In this document: positions 37,029-46,369 of the stretch, piece after piece
Position numbering within the stretch: position 1 is the first letter of the stretch
How the letters are laid out: each line of letters starts with the position of its first letter
From: Acidobacteriota bacterium
GTDB lineage: Bacteria; Acidobacteriota; Terriglobia; Terriglobales; Acidobacteriaceae
Assembly (NCBI GenBank): GCA_018268895.1
Contig: JAFDVP010000009.1
Location: 62,001-126,000 of the forward strand
Direction: 5' to 3'
DNA: 64,000 nucleotides
Made by a program: the position numbers and the translations under genes
The notes under the pieces: generated by a model
Databases searched by the model: none
What the model was told of the DNA's origin: nothing
Seen by the model: only the letters and a program-made list of their open reading frames with translations

Positions 37029-38264
37029 TCAACTATCGATCGTTACCTGGGTGCGTTCCTGCTGCCGTCCAGCGATCTTCAGAGAGGCAAGACAAAACGC
37101 TCCCAGCAGAATCGAGAGTGCCGAGAGTTGCAGCGCAGGTCCGAGCCCCATTCGATCTTTGAGCAATCCTGCCCCAGCCGCCATGATTCCTCCGGCGATA
37201 CAGGATGTTGCGTTCAGAATGCCGTATGCGGTGGCTCGTAAACGATCGGGTACGATCTGGCAGAGTACCGGCATCAGGTTGCAGTCAAAGAACCCTCGTC
37301 CCAGACCGAAGACGACAAGGCAGGCCAGCAGGGTCCACCACGAAGGAGTGACTCCGGCTACAAACAGTGCAGGCGCGGCCATCAGGAACCCGATCGCCTG
37401 CGTCCAGTATCGTGCGCCGCGGCTGGAGCGGGACCACTTATCGGCAAGCCATCCTCCGAAGAAGATTCCAGCGAACGATCCAGCCTGGATGTAAAACGTG
37501 GACGAGAAACCTGCCTTCGACAAACTCACATGAAAGCGCTCGAAGAGGAACGTAGCCATCCATCCATAAACGCACCAGAAGGCGATGGAAGCGAAACAGT
37601 TAGCGCAGACAACGAGCCAGAACGATGCCCGGGAGGAGAGCTCTGCAAGCGAATGAAGGAAAGGGAGCCTTGCTGAAGAGAGGCTGGCCGCGCCGCGATC
37701 CGGCGACTCCTTCAACTGGAAGAAGAGGACCGCCGCGTAAATCACACCGAAGATGCCGAGAACGTAGAAGACCTGGTGCCAGCCATAGTTCTGTCCTATC
37801 CAGCCCCCGCCCCACCCGCCGAGGACCACGCCGGCGTAGAGGCCGCTCTGGTGCAGACCCACGGCGCGCGAACGTGTTGCTTCACCGTGATAGTCGGCGA
37901 TGAGGGCAAGGGCCGCGGGCAGATAGCAGGCTTCGCTGATTCCAAGCAACGCCTGCGCCGCCAGAAGCTGCGGATAGCTCCGCGAAAGTCCAACCATGAA
38001 CGTCACCGTCGACCAGACTGCGACACTGAGGAGGATGACGGCGCGGCGATTGAAGCGGTCTGCCAGGTACCCGCCGAACGGGCTGCAGATGCCATAGACC
38101 CAGAGAAAGGCAGATCCGAGAAAGCCGAGCTGCACGCTGCTCAGGTGCAGTTCGGAGCGCAACAACGGAAACAACGCGAAGATGACCTGCCGGTCAATAT
38201 AGTTAAGGGCCGCTACCACCCAGAGCAGAGCGACAACGGCCCAGGCATAGGATGATCTCTTCAT
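37029..38264 (-). CDS. MFS transporter
   Basis: A 411-residue, 12-helix major facilitator (YAWAVVALLWVVAALNYIDRQ, then GGYLADRFNRRAVIL as the cytoplasmic loop between helices 2 and 3). This opening is typical of organic-anion/sugar-acid symporters of the ACS-like branch. The frame extends far upstream, but the ATG at 38264 overlaps the stop of the aldolase gene (ATGA), fixing the start and showing coupling. It probably imports the acid sugar that the upstream aldolase cleaves. Confidence 0.88.
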   Translation of the reverse strand: MKRSSYAWAVVALLWVVAALNYIDRQVIFALFPLLRSELHLSSVQLGFLGSAFLWVYGICSPFGGYLADRFNRRAVILLSVAVWSTVTFMVGLSRSYPQLLAAQALLGISEACYLPAALALIADYHGEATRSRAVGLHQSGLYAGVVLGGWGGGWIGQNYGWHQVFYVLGIFGVIYAAVLFFQLKESPDRGAASLSSARLPFLHSLAELSSRASFWLVVCANCFASIAFWCVYGWMATFLFERFHVSLSKAGFSSTFYIQAGSFAGIFFGGWLADKWSRSSRGARYWTQAIGFLMAAPALFVAGVTPSWWTLLACLVVFGLGRGFFDCNLMPVLCQIVPDRLRATAYGILNATSCIAGGIMAAGAGLLKDRMGLGPALQLSALSILLGAFCLASLKIAGRQQERTQVTIDS

Positions 38265-39157
38265 GACCTCACGGTTGTTGCAAGAAGCATTTGCCCGAGC
38301 TCTGTCTCCAGTGCGCGTTTCATCAACTCTGCTTGCTCCGCAGCCGTCAGTTCGCGGCGCGGGAGAATGCAGCTTCCGCAGTCGATTCCTGTCCACGCAA
38401 GGATCTGTTTGATGACGGGATTGACGGGATACTTCAAAATGACCTGTAGAAACTCGTTGATCTGCTGCTGGACCTTTCGCGCTTCTTCCCACCGGCCATT
38501 GGAAGTGTGGTTGAAGAGCTCAACGTAGCTGCCCGGTATCAGGTTATACGTGCTCCCGATCCCGCCGTTCGCTCCCATCACCAGGCCGGAGATCAGCATC
38601 TCGTCGCTGCCATTGAAGACGACAGCACCGGTCTGGCGGATGGCCCACATACGAAAGAAATCGGAGTCCGTGAACTTGAGGCCAATGACATTCGGAATGG
38701 CGCATAGCTCCAGGACCTGTTCCGTCGTTCGAATCGCCGGTGCGATGGAAGGAAAGTAGTAGACGAGGAGAGGAAGGTCGGATGCCCGCGCAATCGCCTC
38801 GTAGTAGCTGCGGATCTCTTCAAACGAGTAGTTTCCGGCAGGCGGCAGGCTGCTCACCATGTGGGCTCCGCTGCTGGCCGCATGGCGTGCGAGCGCGACT
38901 GTGTCCGCCGTGGTCGGCGCGCCGACGTGAACGATGACCTGCGCGTGCTTTGGAGTGTTCTTTACAGCAACCTCGGTCGCTGCGCGGCGGTCGCTGAGCG
39001 ATAGCTGAAAGCCTTCGCCGGTCTGTCCGCACACGTACACGCCGTTCACTCCGGCGCTGTAGACGCGATCCAGCAATTGTTCGAATGGCTTTTGTTGAAA
39101 CGCCCCGGCGTCATTGACGGGAGTTACGAGCGCGGGAATGATGCCTTGAATATCCAT
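38261..39157 (-). CDS. N-acetylneuraminate lyase-like aldolase (DapA/NanA family)
   Basis: A 298-residue class I aldolase. The DapA/NanA fold is seen in YVCGQTGEGFQLSLSDRR (carboxylate-binding loop), the Tyr of LVYYFPS and the Schiff-base Lys of VIGLKFTDSD. NGSDEMLISGLVMGANGGIG followed by STYN closely follows the E. coli NanA block (GGIGSTYN), which points to sialic-acid cleavage to pyruvate and N-acetylmannosamine rather than to dihydrodipicolinate synthesis. The loop has Gln-Thr where NanA has Ser-Thr, so another 2-keto acid substrate remains possible. It is the first gene of an operon with an MFS permease and FCD regulator. nanE/nanK partners are not in the window. Confidence 0.78.
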   Translation of the reverse strand: MDIQGIIPALVTPVNDAGAFQQKPFEQLLDRVYSAGVNGVYVCGQTGEGFQLSLSDRRAATEVAVKNTPKHAQVIVHVGAPTTADTVALARHAASSGAHMVSSLPPAGNYSFEEIRSYYEAIARASDLPLLVYYFPSIAPAIRTTEQVLELCAIPNVIGLKFTDSDFFRMWAIRQTGAVVFNGSDEMLISGLVMGANGGIGSTYNLIPGSYVELFNHTSNGRWEEARKVQQQINEFLQVILKYPVNPVIKQILAWTGIDCGSCILPRRELTAAEQAELMKRALETELGQMLLATTVRS

Positions 39158-39239
39158 GCTGTTCTATGTCCTTGTCGAGAGATCCATTGCGGAACGAATA
39201 ACAGACAGGCCAGCGATGCCGTTCCACGCTTTCTCATCG

Positions 39240-39353
39240 CTGTAAATTATCTATAATATAATATCTAAAATGGAGCGATGCGATAACTGATTTTGGCCCT
39301 GGTTGCTCATCCAACGAAGGGGTGTCCATGTCTTGAGCAATATCTATATATAG
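39240..39353. promoter_or_regulatory. AT-rich control region upstream of the aldolase operon
   Basis: A very AT-rich tract (TATCTATAATATAATATC, about 39247-39265) and a perfect palindrome CTATATATAG (39344-39353) lie upstream of the aldolase gene. They are candidates for the promoter and for binding of the FCD-GntR regulator. Confidence 0.4.
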
Positions 39354-39383
39354 AGAGATTCTTCCCCTTCGCTTCGCATCTCA

Positions 39384-39593
39384 GCGCGCAGGTTCGCGTT
39401 TACCAACGATGGGTTGCCGGGAGAGAACACCTCTGAACTTGATGCTCGCCTTGATGGCCAGCTTCAACAGTTCAAGCCTGACTACGTTGTTCTCTTTGCA
39501 GGCGCCAACGATGCCCTCAACGATAAGAAGTTCCTGACGGCGAGCGAGACCCAGGCCTATCTTCGATCACCTGTACCGAATTACAAGGGGTGA
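39384..39593 (+). pseudogene. SGNH/GDSL hydrolase remnant
   Basis: A start-less open stretch encodes RRFAFTNDGLPGENTSELDA and then FKPDYVVLFAGANDALNDKK. These are blocks II (Gly) and III (GxND) of an SGNH esterase. The GDSL nucleophile block and the C-terminal His block are missing; recognisable sequence stops near 39563 and the frame ends at 39593. It is a relic of an esterase, perhaps once part of the neighbouring glycan locus. Confidence 0.65.
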
Positions 39594-40244
39594 CTACCCT
39601 GCGGGCGCGGCCGGTTGCGATCCATAAATTTGCATTGCAAGTGCCAGCAAACTCAATGTAACAGCGCGTAATGTACCGCTCGAAACGTGTCAGGCCTATG
39701 CCACAAGTGGCAGCATGTTTGCCATGCCTGGAAAACATTCATTCCTGCTTTGCCTGATCTCCGGTTTTCTATCGCTTCTTCTGTAACCTCAACCGCATCT
39801 GCGGCTCCTGTTTCATCGGACCTCGCCGTTTATGGAGGTGCTGCCTCCGGCGCCGTCACGGTATATGCCGCTGCGAAAGAAGGGCTTCACGTGCCTGGCA
39901 ATTTGTCCCCGGCCAAGTAGCATATACAGTCGCCGATAGCCGGACTGAGGCTTTGGAGGCGGTGGCGTTGATCGCCGCGTCTGAAGCGGCTACGCATAAA
40001 TGGAAGAGAGGAGATTCCCTGCTCCCACTTTTTCTTGACACTGATTCAGATATTTAGCTAAACTCCGCTACGCAAAAATAAAACAACTTTTTTATATACA
40101 AAATAAAAAAAGATGATTTTGCCGATTGTGCGGTGCGCGCTAATTTTCCAGTGATTTCGACAGTAGCGGGTTCATTTTTCCAGTAAAGATCTGTTACAGA
40201 TCACCTGGGCCGGTAGATGAATACAAGGTACGGAAAGGGACAAG
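39594..40244. other. Gene-poor region before the fucan-type operon
   Basis: No complete gene was found in this 650-bp stretch. A start-less plus-strand frame (39872-40057) has protein-like composition (ADSRTEALEAVALIAASEAA) but no family I recognise; it may be another relic. From about 40075 the DNA is very AT-rich and probably carries the promoter of the TonB receptor, with an inverted repeat GATCTG/CAGATC (40188-40193 with 40197-40202) near the transcription start. Confidence 0.4.
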
Positions 40245-43200
40245 ATGGCAACGAAGAGGCGGTTCGAGAGAGGCCGTTGCATGGTGCTGTTGATGGTGTT
40301 TTGCATGGCCTTGGCGATGGACGTATTGCCTGTGAGAGCCCAGTTGACATCGGCCTCCGTGAACGGAACAGTACGGGATGCTTCAGAAGCGGCATTGCCG
40401 GGAGCGAAGGTTGTGCTGCGCTCGACGACGACGAATGCTTCACGCACAGCCACAACGAACTCGTCGGGCAGCTACGCGTTTGTCGACATCGATCCGGGCA
40501 GCTACATGATCGAGGTCTCGATGACGGGATTTTCGACGGTGCGCCAGAGTGCGGTGACGCTAGCGGTGAACCAGACAGCAACCTTCAATTTCCGCATGAA
40601 TGTGGGCGCGGTCACAGAACAGGTGACGGTTTCGGCGGACCAGGCGCAACTGGAAACGACAGTCTCGAACCTTGGGACGGTGTTCAATCCGCAGGCTGTG
40701 AATGAGTTGCCGTTGAATGGACGAAACTTTACGCAATTGCTGACGCTGACGCCGGGAGCAAGTCCGGTGAATACGTCGCAGAACTCAGGTTCCGGCACGC
40801 AGTCGATCTTTGTGGGGTCATTGAACTTCCCTTCGGTGAACGGACAGTGGAACCGGAGCAACCTGTATCTGATGGACGGAACGAACGACCAGATGGCGTT
40901 TTATAGCCAGTACGCTGTACCCCCGATTGTGGATGCGATTCAAGAGTTCAAGATGCAGTCGCACAACGATCAGGCGCAGTTTGGGGGTGTAATGGGGGGA
41001 ATTGTGAATGTTGCGACCAAGTATGGCACCAATGCTTTCCATGGCACGGTGTGGGACTTCATTCGCAACGATGGGCTAGATGCGAGCAACCCGTTGCTGG
41101 CGAAGAAATCGGAACTGCGCCAGTACGTATATGGGGCCACCATTGGCGGACCGGTACGGCTTCCCTTGTATAACGGTAAGGACCGCACGTTTTTCTTCGG
41201 GGCCTATGAAGGAACGAACCGTACAGCAGGTACGGCGACGTTTTACAACGTGCCGACTCCGGCAGAGTTGAATGGGGATTTTAGCGCGGTTTCCAATAAG
41301 CTTTACGATCCGTTTACGACAGCGCCGGATCCGGCCCATCCGGGGCAGTATCTACGTACGGCATTTGCCAATAACAACATTGCGAGCAGGTTGGATCCGA
41401 ATATGGTCAAGTTGGCGAAGGACCTCTTTCCAACGCCGATTGCAACCACCAACGCGGGCACGAATGGGGTCGATACGACGCCGAATGTGATCAACCAGAA
41501 CAACTACAGCCTGAGGCTTGATCACCACTTCAACCAATCGAACCAGATATGGGGGCGTTTGAGCCAGATCCATGGAACGCAGAAGGGCAGCGGAGGTTAT
41601 GTGACGCTGTCGCAGGGACAGACCAGCGATGCCCAGAACTGGGCGGCAAACTATGTGCATATCTTTGGCGCTTCTGCCACGTTGCAACTGCAGACAGGTC
41701 ATGTGTGGCAAAGGTATAAGTCCGTCACCGATCTGGTGAACGTACCCGATTCGATTTATTCGGATAGCGGGTTCAACCAGAATTTCCTGTGCAACTATAT
41801 CGGCACGCTTCCATGCCAGATCCCGAATATAGGGATATCCGGTTATTTGAGTGGAGGGCAGGCATTCACGGACAATACGGGAAGCGACATTTACGAATAC
41901 AAGGGCAATTACACAAAGCTGTGGGGGCATCACACGATCGATGCGGGCGCAAGCTTCTCCTATTACTTCAATCGTGTGCAGCAGGCGAACAGCACGCTTA
42001 CGCTGACGGCCTCGCAGACTTCGAACCTGGAGACCTCGTCGGGCGGCGATGCGATGGCCTCGTTTCTGATTGGGGTGCCGAGCGCGACGGTGAGACGAAA
42101 CCTGATCAAGAACCTGCAAGGCGGATGGAGCAATGGCTTTTACTTTGAGGACCAGTGGAGGGTTACACCGAAGCTGACGGTCAACTGGGGTTTGCGTTAT
42201 GACTTTGTGATTCTACAGACGCTGGGTGACAGTCCGACGCTCTCAAACTATACGGGCGCTTACGATCTTCGTACGGGCAAGTACCTTTTGAGCAAGACGG
42301 CAGGGAAGACGCCGGCCTGCACGAGTACGAGCGTGGCGCCGTGCATACCTGGAGGTTCGTTACCCGCAAACGTCGTCGTGGCGTCGAGTGACAAGCTCAT
42401 CAACGACCAGCATGACAATATCCAACCGCGCATTGGGCTGGCCTACCAGGCGGGATTTGGAACGGTGATTCACGTCTCGTACGCGCGTGTGTTTGATACG
42501 TGGTCTTCGTTATCGCAGGCGGTGCAGAATGAGGGATCGCTGTGGCCTTCGGTGGGCCAGTTGCAGTCGGGCAATGTGAATACAACGACGGTGACGGTGA
42601 CATCGGAGAATCCGCTGAACCAGGCAAGCCAGCAACCGAAGGCGAACCCGTTCAGCCAGGTGGCGTTCTTTGTGGCGCCATACATCAAGAACCCATACTC
42701 AGACCAATGGCTTGTGGGCTTCCAGAAACAACTGGACAGCACCACGATTCTGACGATGAACTATGTGGGATCGAAGACGCTGCGGCTGCCGTGCTGCGAT
42801 TATTTCAACACTGCCGTGACGCCGGGACCGGGAACGGTAGCAAGCAGGTCCCCTTATTCGTATATCGCCCCGACGCACTATCAACAGAGCAATGGAGCAA
42901 GCAACTACAACGCGCTGCAGGTTCAGTTGATGCGGCAACAGAGCAACAGCCTCGCCTACACGCTCAACTACACATGGTCGAAGACGATTGATGTGGCTTG
43001 CGACGGCGCGTTTGGCGCGGAAGGCTGCTTTGTTCGCAATCCATATAATCCGGCGCTGGATCGCAGCGTAGCGGGCTTCGATGTGCCGCAGATGTTTACA
43101 GGGATTGTTCAATACAGACTTCCGTTCGGCAAGGGGCAGAGGTTTACCGCCAACAACCGGCCGGTGGATGCGATCGTAGGAGGGTGGCAGATGAATGCAG

Positions 43201-43622
43201 TGGGGACGCTGCTCTCGGGGACTCCATTTACGGTTACGAGTACGGCAACGAGCATTGCCAATACGGGCAATAACTATCAGGGCGTCGACCTGGTTGGAGA
43301 TCCAAATCAGATCAGCCATCGCAGTGCGTCGCAGTGGTTCAACACGACTGCGTTTGCTCCTGCGGCGTCGTTTACCTTCGGGAATGCTCCACGCAATCTG
43401 CTGCGGTCGCAGGGATATGCAAATATGGATTTCTCGTTGTTCCGCGACTTTGCGATCAAGGATATGAAGATTCAGCTCCGCGGCGAGGCCTTCAATGTGC
43501 TGAACCATCCGGTGCTGGGTGTTCCGCAGGCGGTGCAGAATACGACGATTACGTTTGGCAAGGTGCAGAGTATGCGCAGCACGGAGCGGCAGCTTCAACT
43601 GGCGGCGAAGTTCTATTTCTAG
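40245..43622 (+). CDS. TonB-dependent receptor, Oar-like (glycan locus)
   Basis: A 1125-residue outer-membrane receptor. The signal peptide (VLLMVFCMALAMDVLPVRAQ) is followed by a carboxypeptidase-regulatory domain (VNGTVRDASEAALPGAKVVL), plug (ELPLNGRNFTQLLTLTPGAS) and barrel ending in LQLAAKFYF. It is the first gene of a run with a GH29 fucosidase and two sulfatases on the same strand with short gaps, so it probably imports oligosaccharides released from a sulfated fucose-containing glycan. No SusD partner is present, as is usual for this phylum. Confidence 0.92.
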   Translation: MATKRRFERGRCMVLLMVFCMALAMDVLPVRAQLTSASVNGTVRDASEAALPGAKVVLRSTTTNASRTATTNSSGSYAFVDIDPGSYMIEVSMTGFSTVRQSAVTLAVNQTATFNFRMNVGAVTEQVTVSADQAQLETTVSNLGTVFNPQAVNELPLNGRNFTQLLTLTPGASPVNTSQNSGSGTQSIFVGSLNFPSVNGQWNRSNLYLMDGTNDQMAFYSQYAVPPIVDAIQEFKMQSHNDQAQFGGVMGGIVNVATKYGTNAFHGTVWDFIRNDGLDASNPLLAKKSELRQYVYGATIGGPVRLPLYNGKDRTFFFGAYEGTNRTAGTATFYNVPTPAELNGDFSAVSNKLYDPFTTAPDPAHPGQYLRTAFANNNIASRLDPNMVKLAKDLFPTPIATTNAGTNGVDTTPNVINQNNYSLRLDHHFNQSNQIWGRLSQIHGTQKGSGGYVTLSQGQTSDAQNWAANYVHIFGASATLQLQTGHVWQRYKSVTDLVNVPDSIYSDSGFNQNFLCNYIGTLPCQIPNIGISGYLSGGQAFTDNTGSDIYEYKGNYTKLWGHHTIDAGASFSYYFNRVQQANSTLTLTASQTSNLETSSGGDAMASFLIGVPSATVRRNLIKNLQGGWSNGFYFEDQWRVTPKLTVNWGLRYDFVILQTLGDSPTLSNYTGAYDLRTGKYLLSKTAGKTPACTSTSVAPCIPGGSLPANVVVASSDKLINDQHDNIQPRIGLAYQAGFGTVIHVSYARVFDTWSSLSQAVQNEGSLWPSVGQLQSGNVNTTTVTVTSENPLNQASQQPKANPFSQVAFFVAPYIKNPYSDQWLVGFQKQLDSTTILTMNYVGSKTLRLPCCDYFNTAVTPGPGTVASRSPYSYIAPTHYQQSNGASNYNALQVQLMRQQSNSLAYTLNYTWSKTIDVACDGAFGAEGCFVRNPYNPALDRSVAGFDVPQMFTGIVQYRLPFGKGQRFTANNRPVDAIVGGWQMNAVGTLLSGTPFTVTSTATSIANTGNNYQGVDLVGDPNQISHRSASQWFNTTAFAPAASFTFGNAPRNLLRSQGYANMDFSLFRDFAIKDMKIQLRGEAFNVLNHPVLGVPQAVQNTTITFGKVQSMRSTERQLQLAAKFYF

Positions 43623-43661
43623 CCTTCGGTATTCATAAGTGATTTCCAGCATGGGAAGGTC

Positions 43662-44816
43662 ATGAGCGTTGTCAGCAGAAGAAGATTCGCAGGAATGATG
43701 GCGGGAGGCTCCTGCATGTTGTCGGCCCCGATGGCCTGGAGTGCATCGGGGAAGGTGCCTCCTCACCTTCGAGACTATAGCGGGCTCTATCAGAATGATC
43801 CGCGGGCTGCATCTTTGCAGTGGTTCAAGAAAGCGAAGTTTGGGCTGTTCATGCACTACGGGCTGTACAGCCAGCTTGGGCGCGGCGAATGGGTGATGCT
43901 GCGGGAGAAGATTCCTCTGACGCAATACGAGCTCTTGCAGAAGAGCTTCAATCCATCGAAGTTCAACGCGGACGAGATCACAGACTGCGCAATAGCTGCG
44001 GGGATGAAGTACGTAAATCTGACCTCGAAGCACCATGAGGGCTTTTGCCTGTTTCGCACGGCGCAGACGAACTACTCGAGCGTGGCTTCGCCGGCGAAGA
44101 GGGATCTGGTTGGGGAGCTTGCCGAGGCGTGTCACAGCAAGGGGCTTGGGCTCTTTCTGTATTACTCAGCAGGAGCGGACTGGCACCATCCTTACTTCTG
44201 CGATCCGAGCGCGGGATGGGAGTTCTTTCGTCCCGGGTATGCGGAGAGGCCTGCTCAGTACAAGTGGAGGAAGGATTCCGATACCTCGATCTACATCGAC
44301 TATGTGCGCAGGCAATTGCGAGAACTACTGACGCAGTATGGGCCGATCGCCGGTATCTGGTTTGATCCGGTAATGGGATATTACGCGCGGCCCGATTTGT
44401 TTCCGATGGATGAGATCTATCAGGAGATACGAAGCCTCCAGCCTGCGTGCCTGGTCTCCTTTAAGCAGGGCGCGACGGGTGGGGAGGACTTTGCCGCACC
44501 GGAGCGGCAGGCAGCAAAAATCGGAGTGCATGACAGTGTGTTGCTGGAAAGGCGGAAGATGGGGGCCGAAACCGCGAAGCATGCGTGGATGAGCAATCGC
44601 CTGAAGCCGATGGAGATCTGCGATACGTTTCAGGAAGGGAAGTGGGGATATAACAAGAGCGAGGACGGGAAGCATCGCGGCAGGAAAGAAGTGCTTGCGA
44701 TGCTCGCAGCTGCGAGAGAGAAGAACGCGAACCTGCTGCTGAATACAGGTCCGCTGCCGGATGGCTCTCTGCCAGAAGAGGATCGCGAGACTCTGCGATC
44801 GCTACGGAGCATATGA
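43662..44816 (+). CDS. Alpha-L-fucosidase (GH29), Tat-exported
   Basis: A 384-residue glycoside hydrolase with a Tat-type N-terminus (SRRRFAGMMAGG). GH29 features are clear: FKKAKFGLFMHYGLYS at the start of the barrel, LTSKHHEGFCLF on the next strands, and the nucleophile Asp 235 in IAGIWFDP. The acid/base residue is not fixed in sequence in this family and was not assigned. It removes terminal alpha-L-fucose, probably in the periplasm. It lies 39 bp after a TonB receptor and just before two sulfatases. It is slightly shorter than many GH29 enzymes, lacking a C-terminal beta-sandwich. Confidence 0.93.
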   Translation: MSVVSRRRFAGMMAGGSCMLSAPMAWSASGKVPPHLRDYSGLYQNDPRAASLQWFKKAKFGLFMHYGLYSQLGRGEWVMLREKIPLTQYELLQKSFNPSKFNADEITDCAIAAGMKYVNLTSKHHEGFCLFRTAQTNYSSVASPAKRDLVGELAEACHSKGLGLFLYYSAGADWHHPYFCDPSAGWEFFRPGYAERPAQYKWRKDSDTSIYIDYVRRQLRELLTQYGPIAGIWFDPVMGYYARPDLFPMDEIYQEIRSLQPACLVSFKQGATGGEDFAAPERQAAKIGVHDSVLLERRKMGAETAKHAWMSNRLKPMEICDTFQEGKWGYNKSEDGKHRGRKEVLAMLAAAREKNANLLLNTGPLPDGSLPEEDRETLRSLRSI

Positions 44817-44874
44817 ACGCGGTAAGGCACAGAGCAAAAGTGCAGGCCGAGATCCCACAAGAAGGCTGGTGTCG

Positions 44875-46353
44875 ATGATGGATAGGCGGAAGTTTATTGG
44901 GCTCATGGGTACGGGGATTGCTACGGCAGGGAATGCATCAACGCTGGGCGCGCTGCAGGACTCTTCGGCCCGTGCGGGGGGCCGGCCGAATTTCCTCTTC
45001 GTTATCTGCGACGATCTGGCCTTTCGGACAATTGGATCATTGAACAATCACGAGGTCCATACCCCGAATCTCGACCGGCTTTCCGCGTCGGGGTGTACGT
45101 TCACGCACTGCTTTCATCAGGGATCGTGGAGCGCGGCGGTTTGCGTGCCGAGTCGCACGATGCTGAACAGCGGCCTGGGTGCCTTTCGGGCGCAAGCGGG
45201 ACTCGACGATGTGCCCACGTGGGGGCAGACACTGGGCAACGCAGGGTATGACACGTACATCTGCGGCAAGTGGCATCTCGACCCCACAGTGCTGCAGCGG
45301 AGCTTCAAAGAGATGGGGCCGATAGGGCCGGGAATGTTTGAGTCAACACCGATAAGTGGTGCTGCCTATAATCGTCCGAGCCCAGGCAATACGTGGGAGC
45401 CGTGGGATGAAACGCAGAAGGGACACTGGGTCCACACGAGTTTGTGGCGTAACGAGAAGTTGGACCGGATCGAACACGCCGATGTGCTTTATACGGATTA
45501 CTTTGTCGATCATCTGCTGAACAAGGCTGCGAAGCGTGATGCTCCCTTCTTTATGTACCTCGGACTCAATTCTCCTCATGATCCGCGGCAATCCTTCAAG
45601 GAAGATCTTGCGCTGTATCCGCAGGACAAGATCGAGATTCCACCGAATTTTCTGCCTGAGCATCCATTCGACCAGGGTGACAGCAGGATTCGCGATGAGG
45701 TGCTTGCGCCATTTCCGCGCACGAAAGAGGCGGTGCAACTGCATCGGCGAGAGTACTACGCACTGATTACATTGCTGGATGCGCAGGTCGGCAGAGTTCT
45801 GGATGCGCTGCAGCGCTCAGGAAAAGCGTCGAATACGTATGTGATTTTTACTGCCGACCATGGGCTTGCTGTTGGGGAGCATGGGTTGATGGGCAAGCAG
45901 AACCTATATGACTGTAGTGTGCGGATGCCGCTGTTAATCGCGGGGCCGGGAGTTACGCCCGGAAGCCGTGTCGATGAACTGGTGTATCAGCACAGCATGT
46001 ATGCGACGACGTGCGAGCTGGCGAAGGCGCCAGTGCCGGATGCAGTGCAATTCCCGAGCCTCGTTTCACTGTTGCATGGCAGCAACCGAGCTGTTCACGA
46101 GGCGATCTTCTGCTATTACAGGGATTTTCAGCGGATGGTTCGTACAAAGAAATACAAGTTCATCGTGTATCCGAAGATCCAGCGTGTACAGCTCTTCGAT
46201 GTGGAGAGCGACCCGTGGGAGATGCATGACCTCTCGAATGACTCCGCGCACGCTTCGACGAAACAGGAGATGAGCCAGTTGTTGGTCAGGATGCAGAAGG
46301 ATCTCGACGATCCTATGCTGCGCGGAAAAAGCACGGCAGGCGCAGAGGGCTGA
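44875..46353 (+). CDS. Tat-exported sulfatase (S1 family, standard CVPSR)
   Basis: A 492-residue sulfatase. The Tat-type start is MDRRKFIGLMG; ATG 44875 is taken with AGAAGG nine bases upstream. The Asp pair of the metal site is in FVICDDLAF, and the formylglycine motif is C90-V-P-S-R. Further metal ligands are in TADHGLAVGEHG. It is a close paralogue of the sulfatase at 16929, which has CVASR instead. It probably removes sulfate from fucose or a similar sugar so that the neighbouring fucosidase can act. The maturation enzyme (FGE or anSME) is not encoded in this window. Confidence 0.93.
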   Translation: MMDRRKFIGLMGTGIATAGNASTLGALQDSSARAGGRPNFLFVICDDLAFRTIGSLNNHEVHTPNLDRLSASGCTFTHCFHQGSWSAAVCVPSRTMLNSGLGAFRAQAGLDDVPTWGQTLGNAGYDTYICGKWHLDPTVLQRSFKEMGPIGPGMFESTPISGAAYNRPSPGNTWEPWDETQKGHWVHTSLWRNEKLDRIEHADVLYTDYFVDHLLNKAAKRDAPFFMYLGLNSPHDPRQSFKEDLALYPQDKIEIPPNFLPEHPFDQGDSRIRDEVLAPFPRTKEAVQLHRREYYALITLLDAQVGRVLDALQRSGKASNTYVIFTADHGLAVGEHGLMGKQNLYDCSVRMPLLIAGPGVTPGSRVDELVYQHSMYATTCELAKAPVPDAVQFPSLVSLLHGSNRAVHEAIFCYYRDFQRMVRTKKYKFIVYPKIQRVQLFDVESDPWEMHDLSNDSAHASTKQEMSQLLVRMQKDLDDPMLRGKSTAGAEG

Positions 46354-46369
46354 TTCAGGAGAGACAGGC

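Noticed and set aside
42699..44135. 478-codon minus-strand frame over the receptor end and fucosidase start
   Set aside because: Crosses a gene boundary on the other strand and has Arg-rich shadow composition.
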